A DNA stretch of 64,000 nt from Flavobacterium circumlabens (GTDB lineage Bacteria; Bacteroidota; Bacteroidia; Flavobacteriales; Flavobacteriaceae): NCBI RefSeq assembly GCF_004345565.1, contig NZ_SLWA01000012.1:1-64000 (forward strand), given 5' to 3'. Both the position numbers and the translations under genes were made by a program. Position 1 is the first letter of the stretch. The number at the start of each line of letters is the position of its first letter. Under the pieces are notes generated by a model, which did no database searches, was not told the origin of the DNA, and worked only from the letters and a program-made list of their open reading frames with translations. Shown here piece after piece: positions 17,578 through 27,598 of this stretch.

Positions 17578-19140
17578 TTATTTAAAAACATAAGGAACCG
17601 GAGCTTCTTTTAACTTTGGATTTTTTCTAACATCATTTGCCGGTTTAGGGAAAATAAAATCCGTTTCTACCGGTGTATAGTGTTTTACTCCTTCATAATC
17701 GGAACCTCTGTCCTGTTTCGAAATGAGATCAATAGCTTCTGCTCTCGGCAATCTTCCTAAGTCATACCAGAATTCTCCCTCAAAAGCAAATTCAACTCGT
17801 CTTTCCTGAAACAAGGCTTTTTTGGTTAATGGCGTATTCGTATTTAATTCACTTAAACCCGCTCTTCTTCTGATTTTATTGAATGACTCTTTTGCATTCG
17901 GATCACTTGTTTCATTGGCGCCTGCCAAAATTGCTTCAGCATGAATTAACAGCACATCGGCATAACGCATGATGTAATTACAGTTACTCATAGAGCCCCA
18001 TTTGTCTGCGGGACCTGTTTCTCCTGTTGCCTGGCCCACTACGTATTTTTTAACGGCAGCACCAGTCGCATCTAAAATATTAGGGAATTTCTTTTTGCTT
18101 ACCACAAAACCTAATGAGTCTGCAGCTTTAATATTTGGTAGCGTGTCACCATAAATAATGTAAGACTCTTTTCGTCTAACATCACCAACTTCAAAAGCCT
18201 GCTGAATATCATTAGTAGGCGTATATACCGCTCCATAAGATGCATTATCATTTAAAATATCCAGACCATATTGAACATTCGAAGGATTTCCTGCCTGATA
18301 TTCATTTACAGCCCCCGACCATTGCCAGGAATAAATAGATTCTTCATTATTATTTTTACTGGTCAGAAACAAATCTCCATAGTTAGGCAAAAGTCCAAAT
18401 TCTCCTGAATTAATTACTTTTTCTGCCATAGCTCTGGCATTTGTATAATCTTTTTTATACAGGTATATTTTTGCCAAAAATGCTTCTGCAGTACCTTGTG
18501 ACACAAATACATTTACAGTACTTGAACCTCTTAACCTCACTTTTGATTTCAGATTTGCAGCTGCATATTTCAAATCATTTTCGATAAACTTATATACATC
18601 TTCGATTCTATTGTTGTTTACCATTGGATTTTTTGCCAATGCTAAGTTATCTTCGATAATAGGCACAGGACCAAATAAACGTACCAGATAGAAATAAGAA
18701 ACTGCTCTGAAAAAGTGCGCCTCAGCAATTGTATTTTTAATCACATCCGGACTCACTCCTGCTTTTGCATTGGTATTCAGATTATTGATCAAATCATTTG
18801 ATTGTGCTACGATACCAAAACAAGATCTCCAAGGATCAGATAAAATGAAACTATCCGAAGTTAATTTGAACTGGATTACCTCATTTCCATCCACATTTGA
18901 CCAGCAGTTCCCAGAAGACATTTCTGAAAGTGCGAAAAAACATTTTGTAAAAAATGGCGCCCACATTCTTCCATACATTCCATAAGTAGTACGTTGTACC
19001 TGCTCATCTGATGTATAAAAATTATCACTTACATATCCGTCCTGAGTCGGTCGGTCTAAATAATCCTCACTACATGAAGCAGATAAAGCCAGCAAAGCAA
19101 TTAGTGCTAAGCTTTTAAAATTTATTTTATATATTTTCAT
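17578..19140 (-). CDS. SusD/RagB-family glycan-binding lipoprotein
   Basis: A 520-residue lipoprotein (LALSASC, then SEDYLDRP, the standard SusD opening). TPR-rich helices form the N-terminal half (AEAHFFRAVSYFYLVRLFGPVP near 140-165), and the C-terminal SusD domain carries YADVLLIHAEAI, RRRAGL and ERRVEFAFEGEFWYDLGR. It forms the lid of the SusC channel at the outer membrane and hands oligosaccharides to it. The gene lies 11 bases after susC. Conserved order and family features leave little doubt. Confidence 0.96.
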   Translation of the reverse strand: MKIYKINFKSLALIALLALSASCSEDYLDRPTQDGYVSDNFYTSDEQVQRTTYGMYGRMWAPFFTKCFFALSEMSSGNCWSNVDGNEVIQFKLTSDSFILSDPWRSCFGIVAQSNDLINNLNTNAKAGVSPDVIKNTIAEAHFFRAVSYFYLVRLFGPVPIIEDNLALAKNPMVNNNRIEDVYKFIENDLKYAAANLKSKVRLRGSSTVNVFVSQGTAEAFLAKIYLYKKDYTNARAMAEKVINSGEFGLLPNYGDLFLTSKNNNEESIYSWQWSGAVNEYQAGNPSNVQYGLDILNDNASYGAVYTPTNDIQQAFEVGDVRRKESYIIYGDTLPNIKAADSLGFVVSKKKFPNILDATGAAVKKYVVGQATGETGPADKWGSMSNCNYIMRYADVLLIHAEAILAGANETSDPNAKESFNKIRRRAGLSELNTNTPLTKKALFQERRVEFAFEGEFWYDLGRLPRAEAIDLISKQDRGSDYEGVKHYTPVETDFIFPKPANDVRKNPKLKEAPVPYVFK

Positions 19141-19151
19141 AATAGTTTTTA

Positions 19152-22100
19152 TTAAAATTCAACATTCATTCCAAACGTAATGGTACGATTGGTAGGATAA
19201 CGCCCTGAGTCAATTCCGCTTAATAAAGCATTCTGATTATAGTCTCCAATTTCAGGATCATAACCGGTGTATTTGGTGAAAGTGTACAAATTCTGAACAC
19301 TTGCATAAAATCTTAGTTTGCTTAATTTCGTTTTAGAAAGAATATCAGATGGCAGGTTATAAGCAAAAGTCAGTTGTGAAATTCTTAAAAAAGAACCATC
19401 TTCTACATAACGATCTGATATGGCAATATTAGGATGTCCGTCTCCGCCGTCAGGTCTTGGATATTTAGCATTCGGATTGTCGGGTGTCCAGAAATCAGCT
19501 GCTTCTGCCAGCTGATTTTCGTAAAGGCGTTGATTTTTTGTCGCCGCTCTTCTGGTTAAGTTCATCACTTTACCTCCCTGAGAACCCTGAAGAAAAATAG
19601 TAAGGTCCAGATTTTTATATTTGAATGTATTGTTCAGACCGTACGTAAAGTCAGGCATTGGGTTTCCGATGTAAGTCAAATCTTTTTCATCAATTAAACC
19701 ATCTTTATTCTGATCTACATATTCAACATCTCCTAAAACACTTTTTGTGGCTTTGTTACCTGTAAATGGTATTGGAGCATTTGCCAGTTGTTCGTTTGTA
19801 CGGATGATTCCAACAGTCTGATATCCGTAGAACTGACCTATTGGCTGACCCACTTCACTTTTGGTAACTGTTTTGGTAGTATACCCGTTCACCTGAACTT
19901 CTTTTATTAAATCAAAATTTTCAGCTAAACTTAATAGTTTGTTGTTATTTTTAGAGAAAATAGCCGTTACATCCCAGGAAAAATTAGAACTGAATTTATT
20001 AGAATATTTTAATGTAGCTTCTATACCCTGATTTCTCATACTACCTAAGTTTACCGTAGGAGCGGCTAAACCACCCTGATATTGTTCTAAACCTGTAACA
20101 TAAGTTGGCAACGGCAATACAAATAAAAATCCTGAAGATTGTTTTCTGTAAACGTCTACACTGGCATTCAGTTTTGATTTAAACAAACTAAAATCAAGTC
20201 CTAAGTTGGTATCTTCTGCAGTTTGCCAGGTCAGACCCGGATTTGCAATATTACCAGCGGTAAAGAAATTACCCAAAGCCGATTTTATCGTTTGTATATT
20301 AGAAAGGTACAATCCTCCGCCAACAACCTGATTTCCTGTTTCTCCGTAACCTACTCTGAATTTAATATTGTCTATATAATCTTTTGTGCTTTCCATGAAT
20401 TTCTCATTAGAAAGATTCCATGCTCCGGAGATTGCAGGAAAGTAACCCCATCTTTTATCTTTGGCAAAATTAGAACTGCCATCAGCTCTTATCGTACCCT
20501 GAATACTATATCTGTTATCAAAACTATAATTAAAAGTCCCGAAAAAAGAATACAGCGCATTACTTCCTTTATATTCGCTTGCTACTAATGTATCCGGATC
20601 TCCCAGATTGATCGAATGAACGTCATTACTCAATAATCCGCCTACAGACTGGCTATTTCCAAACCAGGTTGCATCTGTAGCTTCCTGAGCACCAATGAAA
20701 TTAAAACTGTGTTTCCCTAAAGAAAATCGGTACGTCAGCATATTTTTCATATTCAACTGATACCAGGTATTTGCTCTTTCCTGAAGCTGATTTACTTTAT
20801 TTACAGCAGCTCCCCAAACGTAAGTGGGCTGAAATGCTTCAAAATTCTGAATAGAAGTATTGGCTCCCACTTCGAAACGATATTCTAATCCTTTAGCCAA
20901 TTTAAAAGTGGAATAAAAATTCCCCTGAAAATTCTTTTGAACTAAATAATTGGTATTCATCAAAGTACTTGCAACCGGATTAATCCACGCACCCTGTGAA
21001 CCATCCTGAGGAGGTCCGGCATAACTGCCATCTAAATTTCTCACGGCAACATCCGGAGTCGATAATATGGTTGTACCTATAATACCATCACTATACCCCT
21101 CAATGGTAATGTTCTGATTCGTGATCCCCGCTGTTAAATTAACTCCCATTGTTAACCAGTCTTTTACTTTTGACTCAAAATTGGTTTTGAAAGTATATCT
21201 TTTAAAATCAGATCCGATAACCACACCATCCTGATTCAGATAGGATCCGGAAACATAATAATTTGTATTATCGTTAGCTCCTGAAAAAGATAACTGATGG
21301 CTTGTCATTAAGGCTGTTCTGTATATTTCATCCTGCCAATTAGTTCCCTTACCCAAAACAGAAGGCACAGCAAATTCGTCTCTTGGTGCCACTCCATAAT
21401 ATTCTGCTAATGCATTTTGCTGAGTAGCGTACTGACTTAAATTCATTGTTTTAAGCAATCTGGTCACATCCTGTACCGAAAATGCAGTATCATATGTTAT
21501 TCTTCCTGCACCTTTTTTACCTCTTTTAGTCGTAATAATAACCACTCCATTAGAAGCTCTTGAACCATAAATAGCAGTAGAAGCAGCATCTTTTAAGATA
21601 TCCATCGTTTCAATATCATTCGGATTCAAAAATGCGAGGGGGCTATTGGTCACACTCCCTGTATTTGTTCCGATATAACCACTCACGATCGTTCCTCCGG
21701 TGGCCTGACTGGTAGCATCACCCGATATCGGAATACCATCGATTATATATAAAGGTTCGTTACTGCCTCCTAAAGAAGCATTTCCACGAATTTTTACCGA
21801 AACACTTCCTCCGGGTTTCCCTGAATTATTGGTCACGACAACCCCCGCAGCTCTACCTTGCAGCATTTGCTCTACAGTAACTTGTTGGGAATCCTTAAAA
21901 TCTTTTGATGACACAGAAGAAACTGCACCTGTAATATCTTTTCTCTTCTGACTTCTATATCCAACATTTACAAGTACTTCACGTAAATCTTCAGCGTTAA
22001 GTCTCAGCACAACATTAATCGGCCCACCGTTTTTTACATTGATGGTTTGAGTAATGTATCCAATAAATGAAACTGAAATGCTCGAATTAGCAGGAGCATC

Positions 22101-22319
22101 AATTACGTACTTCCCGTCAAAATCTGTTGAAGTCGTTTTTTTAGTACTAACTACTGTAATGTTTGCCCCGGGTATAGAAAGTCCCTTATCATCGGCAACC
22201 ACTCCTGTTACTTTTACCTGGGCTGTAATTATATTACTCGTCAGTAACAAAAATAAAATCAAAGGAACCGCTATGTGGTTAGCATTCCAATGAATGAAAT
22301 TAGTCATTAGTTTTTTCAT
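19152..22319 (-). CDS. SusC/RagA-family TonB-linked outer-membrane transporter
   Basis: A 1055-residue TonB-dependent receptor. After the signal peptide there is a CarboxypepD_reg-like domain (VKVTGVVADDKGLSIPGANI, residues 34-110), then a plug with the SusC motif DITGAVSSV and NASLGGSNEPLYIIDGIP (near 130-200), and a large barrel ending RTITFGMNVEF. It imports mannan oligosaccharides using TonB energy. It is the first gene of the minus-arm operon; a TAGATTTG box lies 80 bases upstream. Family is certain, substrate inferred from the enzymes around it. Confidence 0.96.
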   Translation of the reverse strand: MKKLMTNFIHWNANHIAVPLILFLLLTSNIITAQVKVTGVVADDKGLSIPGANITVVSTKKTTSTDFDGKYVIDAPANSSISVSFIGYITQTINVKNGGPINVVLRLNAEDLREVLVNVGYRSQKRKDITGAVSSVSSKDFKDSQQVTVEQMLQGRAAGVVVTNNSGKPGGSVSVKIRGNASLGGSNEPLYIIDGIPISGDATSQATGGTIVSGYIGTNTGSVTNSPLAFLNPNDIETMDILKDAASTAIYGSRASNGVVIITTKRGKKGAGRITYDTAFSVQDVTRLLKTMNLSQYATQQNALAEYYGVAPRDEFAVPSVLGKGTNWQDEIYRTALMTSHQLSFSGANDNTNYYVSGSYLNQDGVVIGSDFKRYTFKTNFESKVKDWLTMGVNLTAGITNQNITIEGYSDGIIGTTILSTPDVAVRNLDGSYAGPPQDGSQGAWINPVASTLMNTNYLVQKNFQGNFYSTFKLAKGLEYRFEVGANTSIQNFEAFQPTYVWGAAVNKVNQLQERANTWYQLNMKNMLTYRFSLGKHSFNFIGAQEATDATWFGNSQSVGGLLSNDVHSINLGDPDTLVASEYKGSNALYSFFGTFNYSFDNRYSIQGTIRADGSSNFAKDKRWGYFPAISGAWNLSNEKFMESTKDYIDNIKFRVGYGETGNQVVGGGLYLSNIQTIKSALGNFFTAGNIANPGLTWQTAEDTNLGLDFSLFKSKLNASVDVYRKQSSGFLFVLPLPTYVTGLEQYQGGLAAPTVNLGSMRNQGIEATLKYSNKFSSNFSWDVTAIFSKNNNKLLSLAENFDLIKEVQVNGYTTKTVTKSEVGQPIGQFYGYQTVGIIRTNEQLANAPIPFTGNKATKSVLGDVEYVDQNKDGLIDEKDLTYIGNPMPDFTYGLNNTFKYKNLDLTIFLQGSQGGKVMNLTRRAATKNQRLYENQLAEAADFWTPDNPNAKYPRPDGGDGHPNIAISDRYVEDGSFLRISQLTFAYNLPSDILSKTKLSKLRFYASVQNLYTFTKYTGYDPEIGDYNQNALLSGIDSGRYPTNRTITFGMNVEF

Positions 22320-22630
22320 AATAATGTTTGGTTAGTTTAAATTAGTATTGTTATAAGTAAGCAATAAGAGTAGGTTATTGTATTCTTAAATTATTTAACA
22401 AATCTATAACAGAAGGAAACATTAAATCGATAGTATTATATCATTTGATGATAATATTTTTACTACATCGGTTTAAAAAAACACATATAAAAATAAATGT
22501 CATTAAAAATTGCATTATTCGCAATCACCATTAGGTATTTGATTACAAATTATAAATTAAAATTAATGAATCGCTTAAAATGCAAACGATTTCGTTAAAA
22601 ATAATATTTGTTTGTGCAAAAAAAGTATCA
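22320..22630. other. Intergenic region between susC and the AraC gene
   Basis: AT-rich, no gene. It contains the candidate susC promoter (22399-22406). I see no convincing terminator for the AraC gene, whose transcript would run into it. Confidence 0.5.
22399..22406 (-). promoter_or_regulatory. -7 box TAGATTTG of the susC operon
   Basis: On the minus strand a perfect TAnnTTTG box 80 bases upstream of the susC ATG. No clear -33 TTTG was found at the usual distance, as might be expected for an activator-dependent promoter. Confidence 0.45.
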
Positions 22631-23554
22631 CTATAAAATACGCTTCAATCCAGAAAAATCTTCCCTATACTGACTTGGCGTACAATTTTTAGTAGCTTTA
22701 AAACTACGATTGAAGTTCGCAATATTATTAAAGCCCGATTTAAAAGCTACTTCAGAAACGCTCATATCCTTTTCTACCAGCCAACGGGCCGCATATCCGA
22801 TACGGATATCATTTATATAATTGACAAAAGTTTTACCTGTGCGTTTTTTTATAAACCGATTAAATGAAATTATAGACATACTGGCAACATTAGCTACATC
22901 TTCCAGTGTAATCTTTTCTGCAAAATGTTTCTGCACATATTCATAAACCAGCTTCATTTTATCATAGTCATCAAACGTATCATAATCTACGGTATAGGTA
23001 GAAAGCAAACGCTGATTTCTGGAGTTCGCCAGATCATACAATAAAGAGGTGATTTCCAAAAAATAATCCATACCGTCTAATTTAGAGAGCCTTACCAATC
23101 TTGGTGTCAATTCTTCGGCCACTTTTTTAGAAAACAAAATACCATGAATAGAACGATTAAACATATCACGAATCGGATTCATAATACGTCTTGAAAGAAA
23201 AGATTCATGAAAAAGATCATTATGAAACTGAATTGTAATTTCATGAATTTTTTTACTTGTACATTTATTCAACTCCCAACCGTGATATAAATTAGGACCA
23301 ATTAAAACTAATTCGACATTGTCAATTTCTTCTATGTTATCTCCTACAACACGCTTTACTCCTTTTCCGTTTAAGATAAAATTAATCTCAAATTCCGGAT
23401 GATAATGCACCGGAAAATCAAAACTATCTTTTACTCTGTCGAAAACTAAAAAACTGTCTCCGGCCGAAAGCGGCGCAATTTCTCTGTAAAAATTCTTAGA
23501 ACTACTCATCTTAAATCGGTTTTTAGAAGTGATATTTAATTTTTCTATTTGCAA
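22631..23554 (-). CDS. AraC-family transcriptional regulator of the mannan locus
   Basis: A 307-residue regulator. The N-terminal half is a cupin-like sensor (FPVHYHPEFEINFILNGKG near 50-70). The C-terminal 100 residues hold two helix-turn-helix motifs of the AraC type (ITLEDVANVASMSIISFNRFIKKRTG and SVSEVAFKSGFNNIANFNRSFK, quoted in parts), ending TPSQYREDF. It sits between the two arms of the mannan locus, divergent from the GH26-led operon and upstream of neither hybrid sensor nor ECF factor, so it is the likely local regulator, probably sensing a small mannan product. The start ATG at 23554 has an earlier alternative at 23509 (MSSSKNFY numbering) that cannot be excluded. Confidence 0.9.
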   Translation of the reverse strand: MQIEKLNITSKNRFKMSSSKNFYREIAPLSAGDSFLVFDRVKDSFDFPVHYHPEFEINFILNGKGVKRVVGDNIEEIDNVELVLIGPNLYHGWELNKCTSKKIHEITIQFHNDLFHESFLSRRIMNPIRDMFNRSIHGILFSKKVAEELTPRLVRLSKLDGMDYFLEITSLLYDLANSRNQRLLSTYTVDYDTFDDYDKMKLVYEYVQKHFAEKITLEDVANVASMSIISFNRFIKKRTGKTFVNYINDIRIGYAARWLVEKDMSVSEVAFKSGFNNIANFNRSFKATKNCTPSQYREDFSGLKRIL

Positions 23555-23593
23555 TAATATGATATATAATTGATAAAATAATATTAATTATGC

Positions 23594-23615
23594 GATAAAC
23601 ATCCGTTTATCTTTG
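23594..23615 (+). promoter_or_regulatory. Candidate promoter and operator of the GH26-led operon
   Basis: GATAAAC (23594-23600), spacer ATCC, GTTTATC (23605-23611) is a perfect 7-bp inverted repeat. It overlaps TATCTTTG (23608-23615), a perfect -7 box reading towards the GH26 gene. No -33 TTTG is seen at 19-21 bases upstream. An operator overlapping the -7 box would suit control by the neighbouring AraC protein or by a repressor; this is inference. Confidence 0.45.
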
Positions 23616-23811
23616 AAAAATAGAATTATCAATTTTATAAAAAGAACATTGATAATAAACATTAATCATTTTTAATATAATATCTTTTTAAAGTTTTAAT
23701 AATTTTAAACGACAAACGATACTGAATTATCGATTGAAAAAACAAACAGTTCAGGACTGGGTATTAATTTAATGATTGGTACGTATTACACTGAAAACAA
23801 ACTTATTCGTA

Positions 23812-24948
23812 ATGAAAAAAAATATTTTAATCTTTATAACCTCAGTATTCATGGGGACTTCTTGTTCTTCACAGCCTATTAGCAGTAATACTAATTTGTC
23901 ACTTTCAGATAAAAAAGCAACACCTGAGACTGTTTCACTATATAAAAAACTGAATCAGTTAACGCAAAAAGGCTTTCTGTTTGGACATCAGGATGATCTG
24001 GCATACGGTGTGAATTGGAAATATGAAGACGGACGAAGCGATGTAAAAGAGGTTACGGGGGATTATCCTGCGGTATACGGATGGGACATTGCCGGTTTAG
24101 AAAAAGACGATACCAATAATATAGACGGAGTTCCTTTTGCCAAAATGAAACAATACATTCAGGAAGCCAATCAAAGAGGCGGAATCTCGACCATAAGCTG
24201 GCATTTTGACAATCCTGCCACGGGAAAAAATGCCTGGGACAACACTCCAAATTCATTAAAGACCGTTTTACCCGGCGCAGAAAATCATCAAAAATTTACT
24301 TCATGGCTGGATAAAGCGGCCACTTTTTTCTTGTCTTTAAAAGATAAAAATGGGAAAGCCATTCCGATTCTTTTCAGACCGTATCATGAACTTACCGGCG
24401 GATGGTTTTGGTGGGGAAAAGGCAATTGCACTCCCGAAGAATTTAAAGCTGCCTGGAAATTTACTTTCGAATACCTGCAAAAAAAAGGCGTTCATAATTT
24501 AATTTACAGCTACAATACCGGCAGTTTTGGTTCTAAAGAAGACTTTTTAATGAATTATCCGGGCGATAATTATGTCGATCTGCTGAGTTTTGATGCCTAC
24601 CAGAACAATGATGACAAAGAGGGCAAAAAATTTATAGAAGGAGTTCAGGCACAATTTAAAATCTTAAATGAAATCGGCTTAGAGAAACACAAACCTATTG
24701 CGCTGGCAGAGGCCGGATATGAAGCCGTTCCCGATGCCAACTGGTGGACAGGAACTTTATTAAAAGCCATTGGAGATTATAAAATTTCTTATGTTTTATT
24801 ATGGAGAAACCATGGCTGGCAGGAAAAAGAACAAAAAATGCATTATTATGTTCCTTATTCCGGGCAGCTAAGTGAAAAAGATTTTGTCAATTTTTACAAG
24901 CTGGACAAAACTTTATTCGAAAAAGATCTTCCGAAAAAATTAAAATAA
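23812..24948 (+). CDS. GH26 beta-mannanase, lipoprotein (likely periplasmic)
   Basis: A 378-residue GH26 enzyme. The acid/base is Glu193 in FRPYHELTGGWFWWG and the nucleophile Glu300 in ALAEAGYE, both in the classic context. The signal is lipoprotein type (FMGTSC, Cys18) followed by SSQPISS without acidic residues, so I infer retention in the periplasm, unlike the second GH26. I start at ATG 23812, not at the upstream TTG 23776, because it gives a clean signal peptide. Gene order with GPH transporter, GH130 and epimerase matches the mannobiose operon described in Bacteroides fragilis, where the GH26 yields mannobiose. Confidence 0.94.
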   Translation: MKKNILIFITSVFMGTSCSSQPISSNTNLSLSDKKATPETVSLYKKLNQLTQKGFLFGHQDDLAYGVNWKYEDGRSDVKEVTGDYPAVYGWDIAGLEKDDTNNIDGVPFAKMKQYIQEANQRGGISTISWHFDNPATGKNAWDNTPNSLKTVLPGAENHQKFTSWLDKAATFFLSLKDKNGKAIPILFRPYHELTGGWFWWGKGNCTPEEFKAAWKFTFEYLQKKGVHNLIYSYNTGSFGSKEDFLMNYPGDNYVDLLSFDAYQNNDDKEGKKFIEGVQAQFKILNEIGLEKHKPIALAEAGYEAVPDANWWTGTLLKAIGDYKISYVLLWRNHGWQEKEQKMHYYVPYSGQLSEKDFVNFYKLDKTLFEKDLPKKLK

Positions 24949-24986
24949 TTCCTCCAAATTAAATCACAACCTTTAAAAAAAACCTA

Positions 24987-26378
24987 ATGCACGACAAAAT
25001 TAGTTTAAAAGAAAAAGTAGGTTACGGTCTTGGAGATGCTGCATCTTCCATGTTCTGGAAAATTTTCAGCATGTACCTTTTATTTTTCTACACCGATGTT
25101 TTCGGATTGGCACCGGCTGTGGTCGGAACCATGTTTCTGATTACCCGCATCTGGGATTCCTGTTTCGATCCGATTGTTGGAATCATCGCCGACCGTACCA
25201 AAAGCAAATGGGGAAAATTCAGACCTTATTTATTATGGGTCGCTGTGCCTTTTGCCATCATCGGAGTACTGACTTTTTACACCCCTGATTTTGACGAAAA
25301 AGGAAAAATCATCTATGCCTATGTAACCTACTCGGCAATGATGATGATTTATTCTTTAATCAATGTTCCGTATGCATCCCTTTTGGGTGTCATGTCGTCC
25401 GACCGAAAAGAAAGAACAACACTTTCCTCTTACCGAATGGTTTTTGCCTTTGGCGGGAGTCTTTTGGCGCTTTGGCTAATTGAACCTTTGGTAAATTACT
25501 TCGGTGGAAGCCTGAACTCTAAATCGGGATGGCTGGCTACAATTTCGATATTTGGTGTGATCACAACAGCTTTCTTCTGGGGTTGCTTTTTCTTCACAAA
25601 AGAAAGGGTAAAACCAATTACCGACGAAAAAAACGATTTAAAAGAAGACTTAAGAGATTTACTTAAAAATAAGCCCTGGTGGATTTTATTGGGAGCCGGA
25701 ATTGGTGCCTTGGTATTCAATTCAATCCGTGACGGAGCCGCAGTCTATTACTTTAAATATTATGTAAGCGGCAGTGTAAACTTTGACTTTTCATTGTTTG
25801 GAACTGATTTTCACATGACGCCAACCTCCATTTATTTAGTGCTGGGGCAGGCTGCCAATATCATCGGAGTAATCATTGCAACTCCTATTGCCAACAAAAT
25901 AGGCAAAAAGAAAACTTTTTTTGGCGCCATGGCTTTAGCAGCACTTCTGAGTTTAATTTTCTATTTCTTCGGAAAAGAAGATGTACTCCTGATTATGAGT
26001 TTTCAGGTTCTGATCAGTATTTGTGCAGGCTGTATTTTCCCGCTAATCTGGTCTATGTACGCTGACAGTGCCGATTATTCGGAATGGAAACAAGGACGCA
26101 GGGCAACCGGATTGGTATTCTCCGCTTCCTCGATGTCACAAAAATTCGGCTGGACCATTGGCGGTGCGGGAACCGGATGGCTTTTGGGCTATTATGGCTT
26201 TCAGGCTAATGTAGAGCAAACCGCCGTTACCCAAAACGGAATACAATTAATGTTAAGCATACTCCCTGCAATCGCAGCCATTATATCAGTAGCTTTTATT
26301 TTGTTTTATCCTTTATCGGAAGAAAAATTACAAACGATAGAACAGGATTTAAACGAAAAAAGAGACCAGACCCATTAA
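24987..26378 (+). CDS. GPH-family sugar:cation symporter (mannobiose uptake)
   Basis: A 463-residue inner-membrane protein with about 12 hydrophobic segments. The opening KEKVGYGLGDAASSMFW, then FDPIVGIIADRTKSKWGKFRPYLLW, is the signature of the glycoside-pentoside-hexuronide cation symporter family within MFS. In this operon it should bring mannobiose or mannosyl-glucose from periplasm to cytoplasm, coupled to Na+ or H+. It lies 38 bases after the GH26 gene and 29 bases before GH130. Family is sure; substrate is inferred from the neighbouring cytoplasmic enzymes. Confidence 0.93.
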   Translation: MHDKISLKEKVGYGLGDAASSMFWKIFSMYLLFFYTDVFGLAPAVVGTMFLITRIWDSCFDPIVGIIADRTKSKWGKFRPYLLWVAVPFAIIGVLTFYTPDFDEKGKIIYAYVTYSAMMMIYSLINVPYASLLGVMSSDRKERTTLSSYRMVFAFGGSLLALWLIEPLVNYFGGSLNSKSGWLATISIFGVITTAFFWGCFFFTKERVKPITDEKNDLKEDLRDLLKNKPWWILLGAGIGALVFNSIRDGAAVYYFKYYVSGSVNFDFSLFGTDFHMTPTSIYLVLGQAANIIGVIIATPIANKIGKKKTFFGAMALAALLSLIFYFFGKEDVLLIMSFQVLISICAGCIFPLIWSMYADSADYSEWKQGRRATGLVFSASSMSQKFGWTIGGAGTGWLLGYYGFQANVEQTAVTQNGIQLMLSILPAIAAIISVAFILFYPLSEEKLQTIEQDLNEKRDQTH

Positions 26379-26407
26379 AACCAATACAGATACAGAAATT
26401 GATTATT

Positions 26408-27598
26408 ATGACAGCAATAGCCACTTCAACTACATTTCAGGATAGAAAAGTAGCATTAGAAAAAGAACATACAACACTGATTGAGCAAAAAAATGCTCCT
26501 CAGGACATTATCGGAAACGGTATATACCAACGCTACAAAAATCCTGTGGTTACAGCAGCCCACGTCCCTTTAAACTGGCGTTTTGACCTTAACGAAGAAA
26601 CCAATCCTTTCTTGCAGGAAAGAATCGGAATTAACGCCGCCTTTAATGCAGGTGCCCTAAAATGGAATGGAAAATACCTGCTTGCCGTTCGTGTAGAAGG
26701 AATTGACAGAAAATCATTCTTCGCAATAGCGGAAAGCCCAAATGGAGTGGATCATTTTAAGTTTTGGGAAAAACCATGTGTGATTCCACAAACCGAAGAA
26801 CCGGACACCAACGTTTACGATATGCGTTTGATTCACCATGAAGACGGTTGGGTCTACGGCATTTTTTGTACCGAAAGAAAAGATCCGAAAGCACCAAAAG
26901 GGGATACCAGTTCGGCTATAGCCAATGCAGGAATCGTTCGTTCCAAAGATTTAGTGAATTGGGAAAGATTACCGGATTTAATTTCAAATACAGGCCAGCA
27001 GCGCAATGTCGTTTTACATCCTGAATTTGTAAACGGAAAATATGCCTTGTACACCCGTCCGCAAGATGGTTTTATTGATGTTGGAAATGGCGGCGGAATT
27101 GGTTTAGGTTATATCGAAGATATGACCAATCCGGTTGTAAAAGACGAGAAAATCATCTTCGGAAAAAAATACCATACGATCTATGAATTAAAAAACGGGG
27201 CCGGCCCTGCTCCCATCAAAACAGAAAAAGGATGGCTGCATTTAGCACACGGCGTTCGAAATACCGCCGCAGGCTTACGCTACACCTTATATATGTTCAT
27301 GACAGATTTGCATGACATTACCAAAGTCACCCACGTTCCTGCCGGACATTTTATGGGCCCGGAAGGAATTGAAAGAGTCGGCGATGTATCCAATGTCTTA
27401 TTTACAAATGGCTGGATTGAAGACACTGACGGAACGGTATTTATCTATTACGCTTCATCAGACACGAGAATGCATGTGGCCGTTTCATCTGTAGAAAAAT
27501 TAATTGATTATGTAATGAATACGCCTGAAGATACCTTTATTTCTGCAGGTTCTGTAAGCACAATCATTAGTCAAATTGATAAAAATAACGCAATATAA
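26408..27598 (+). CDS. GH130 4-O-beta-D-mannosyl-D-glucose phosphorylase
   Basis: A 396-residue cytoplasmic phosphorylase that converts mannosyl-beta-1,4-glucose and phosphate to mannose-1-phosphate and glucose. Family 130 marks are FNAGALKWNGKYLLAVRVEG near 80, the catalytic Asp region NVYDMRLIHHEDGW near 135, RNVVLHPEFV, NGAGPAPIKTEKGWLHLAHGV, and the size (about 390-400). These match subfamily 1, the mannosyl-glucose phosphorylases. I start at ATG 26408; the open frame extends to a TTG at 26399. The stop TAA (27596-27598) is followed directly, in the same frame, by the epimerase gene. Confidence 0.92.
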   Translation: MTAIATSTTFQDRKVALEKEHTTLIEQKNAPQDIIGNGIYQRYKNPVVTAAHVPLNWRFDLNEETNPFLQERIGINAAFNAGALKWNGKYLLAVRVEGIDRKSFFAIAESPNGVDHFKFWEKPCVIPQTEEPDTNVYDMRLIHHEDGWVYGIFCTERKDPKAPKGDTSSAIANAGIVRSKDLVNWERLPDLISNTGQQRNVVLHPEFVNGKYALYTRPQDGFIDVGNGGGIGLGYIEDMTNPVVKDEKIIFGKKYHTIYELKNGAGPAPIKTEKGWLHLAHGVRNTAAGLRYTLYMFMTDLHDITKVTHVPAGHFMGPEGIERVGDVSNVLFTNGWIEDTDGTVFIYYASSDTRMHVAVSSVEKLIDYVMNTPEDTFISAGSVSTIISQIDKNNAI

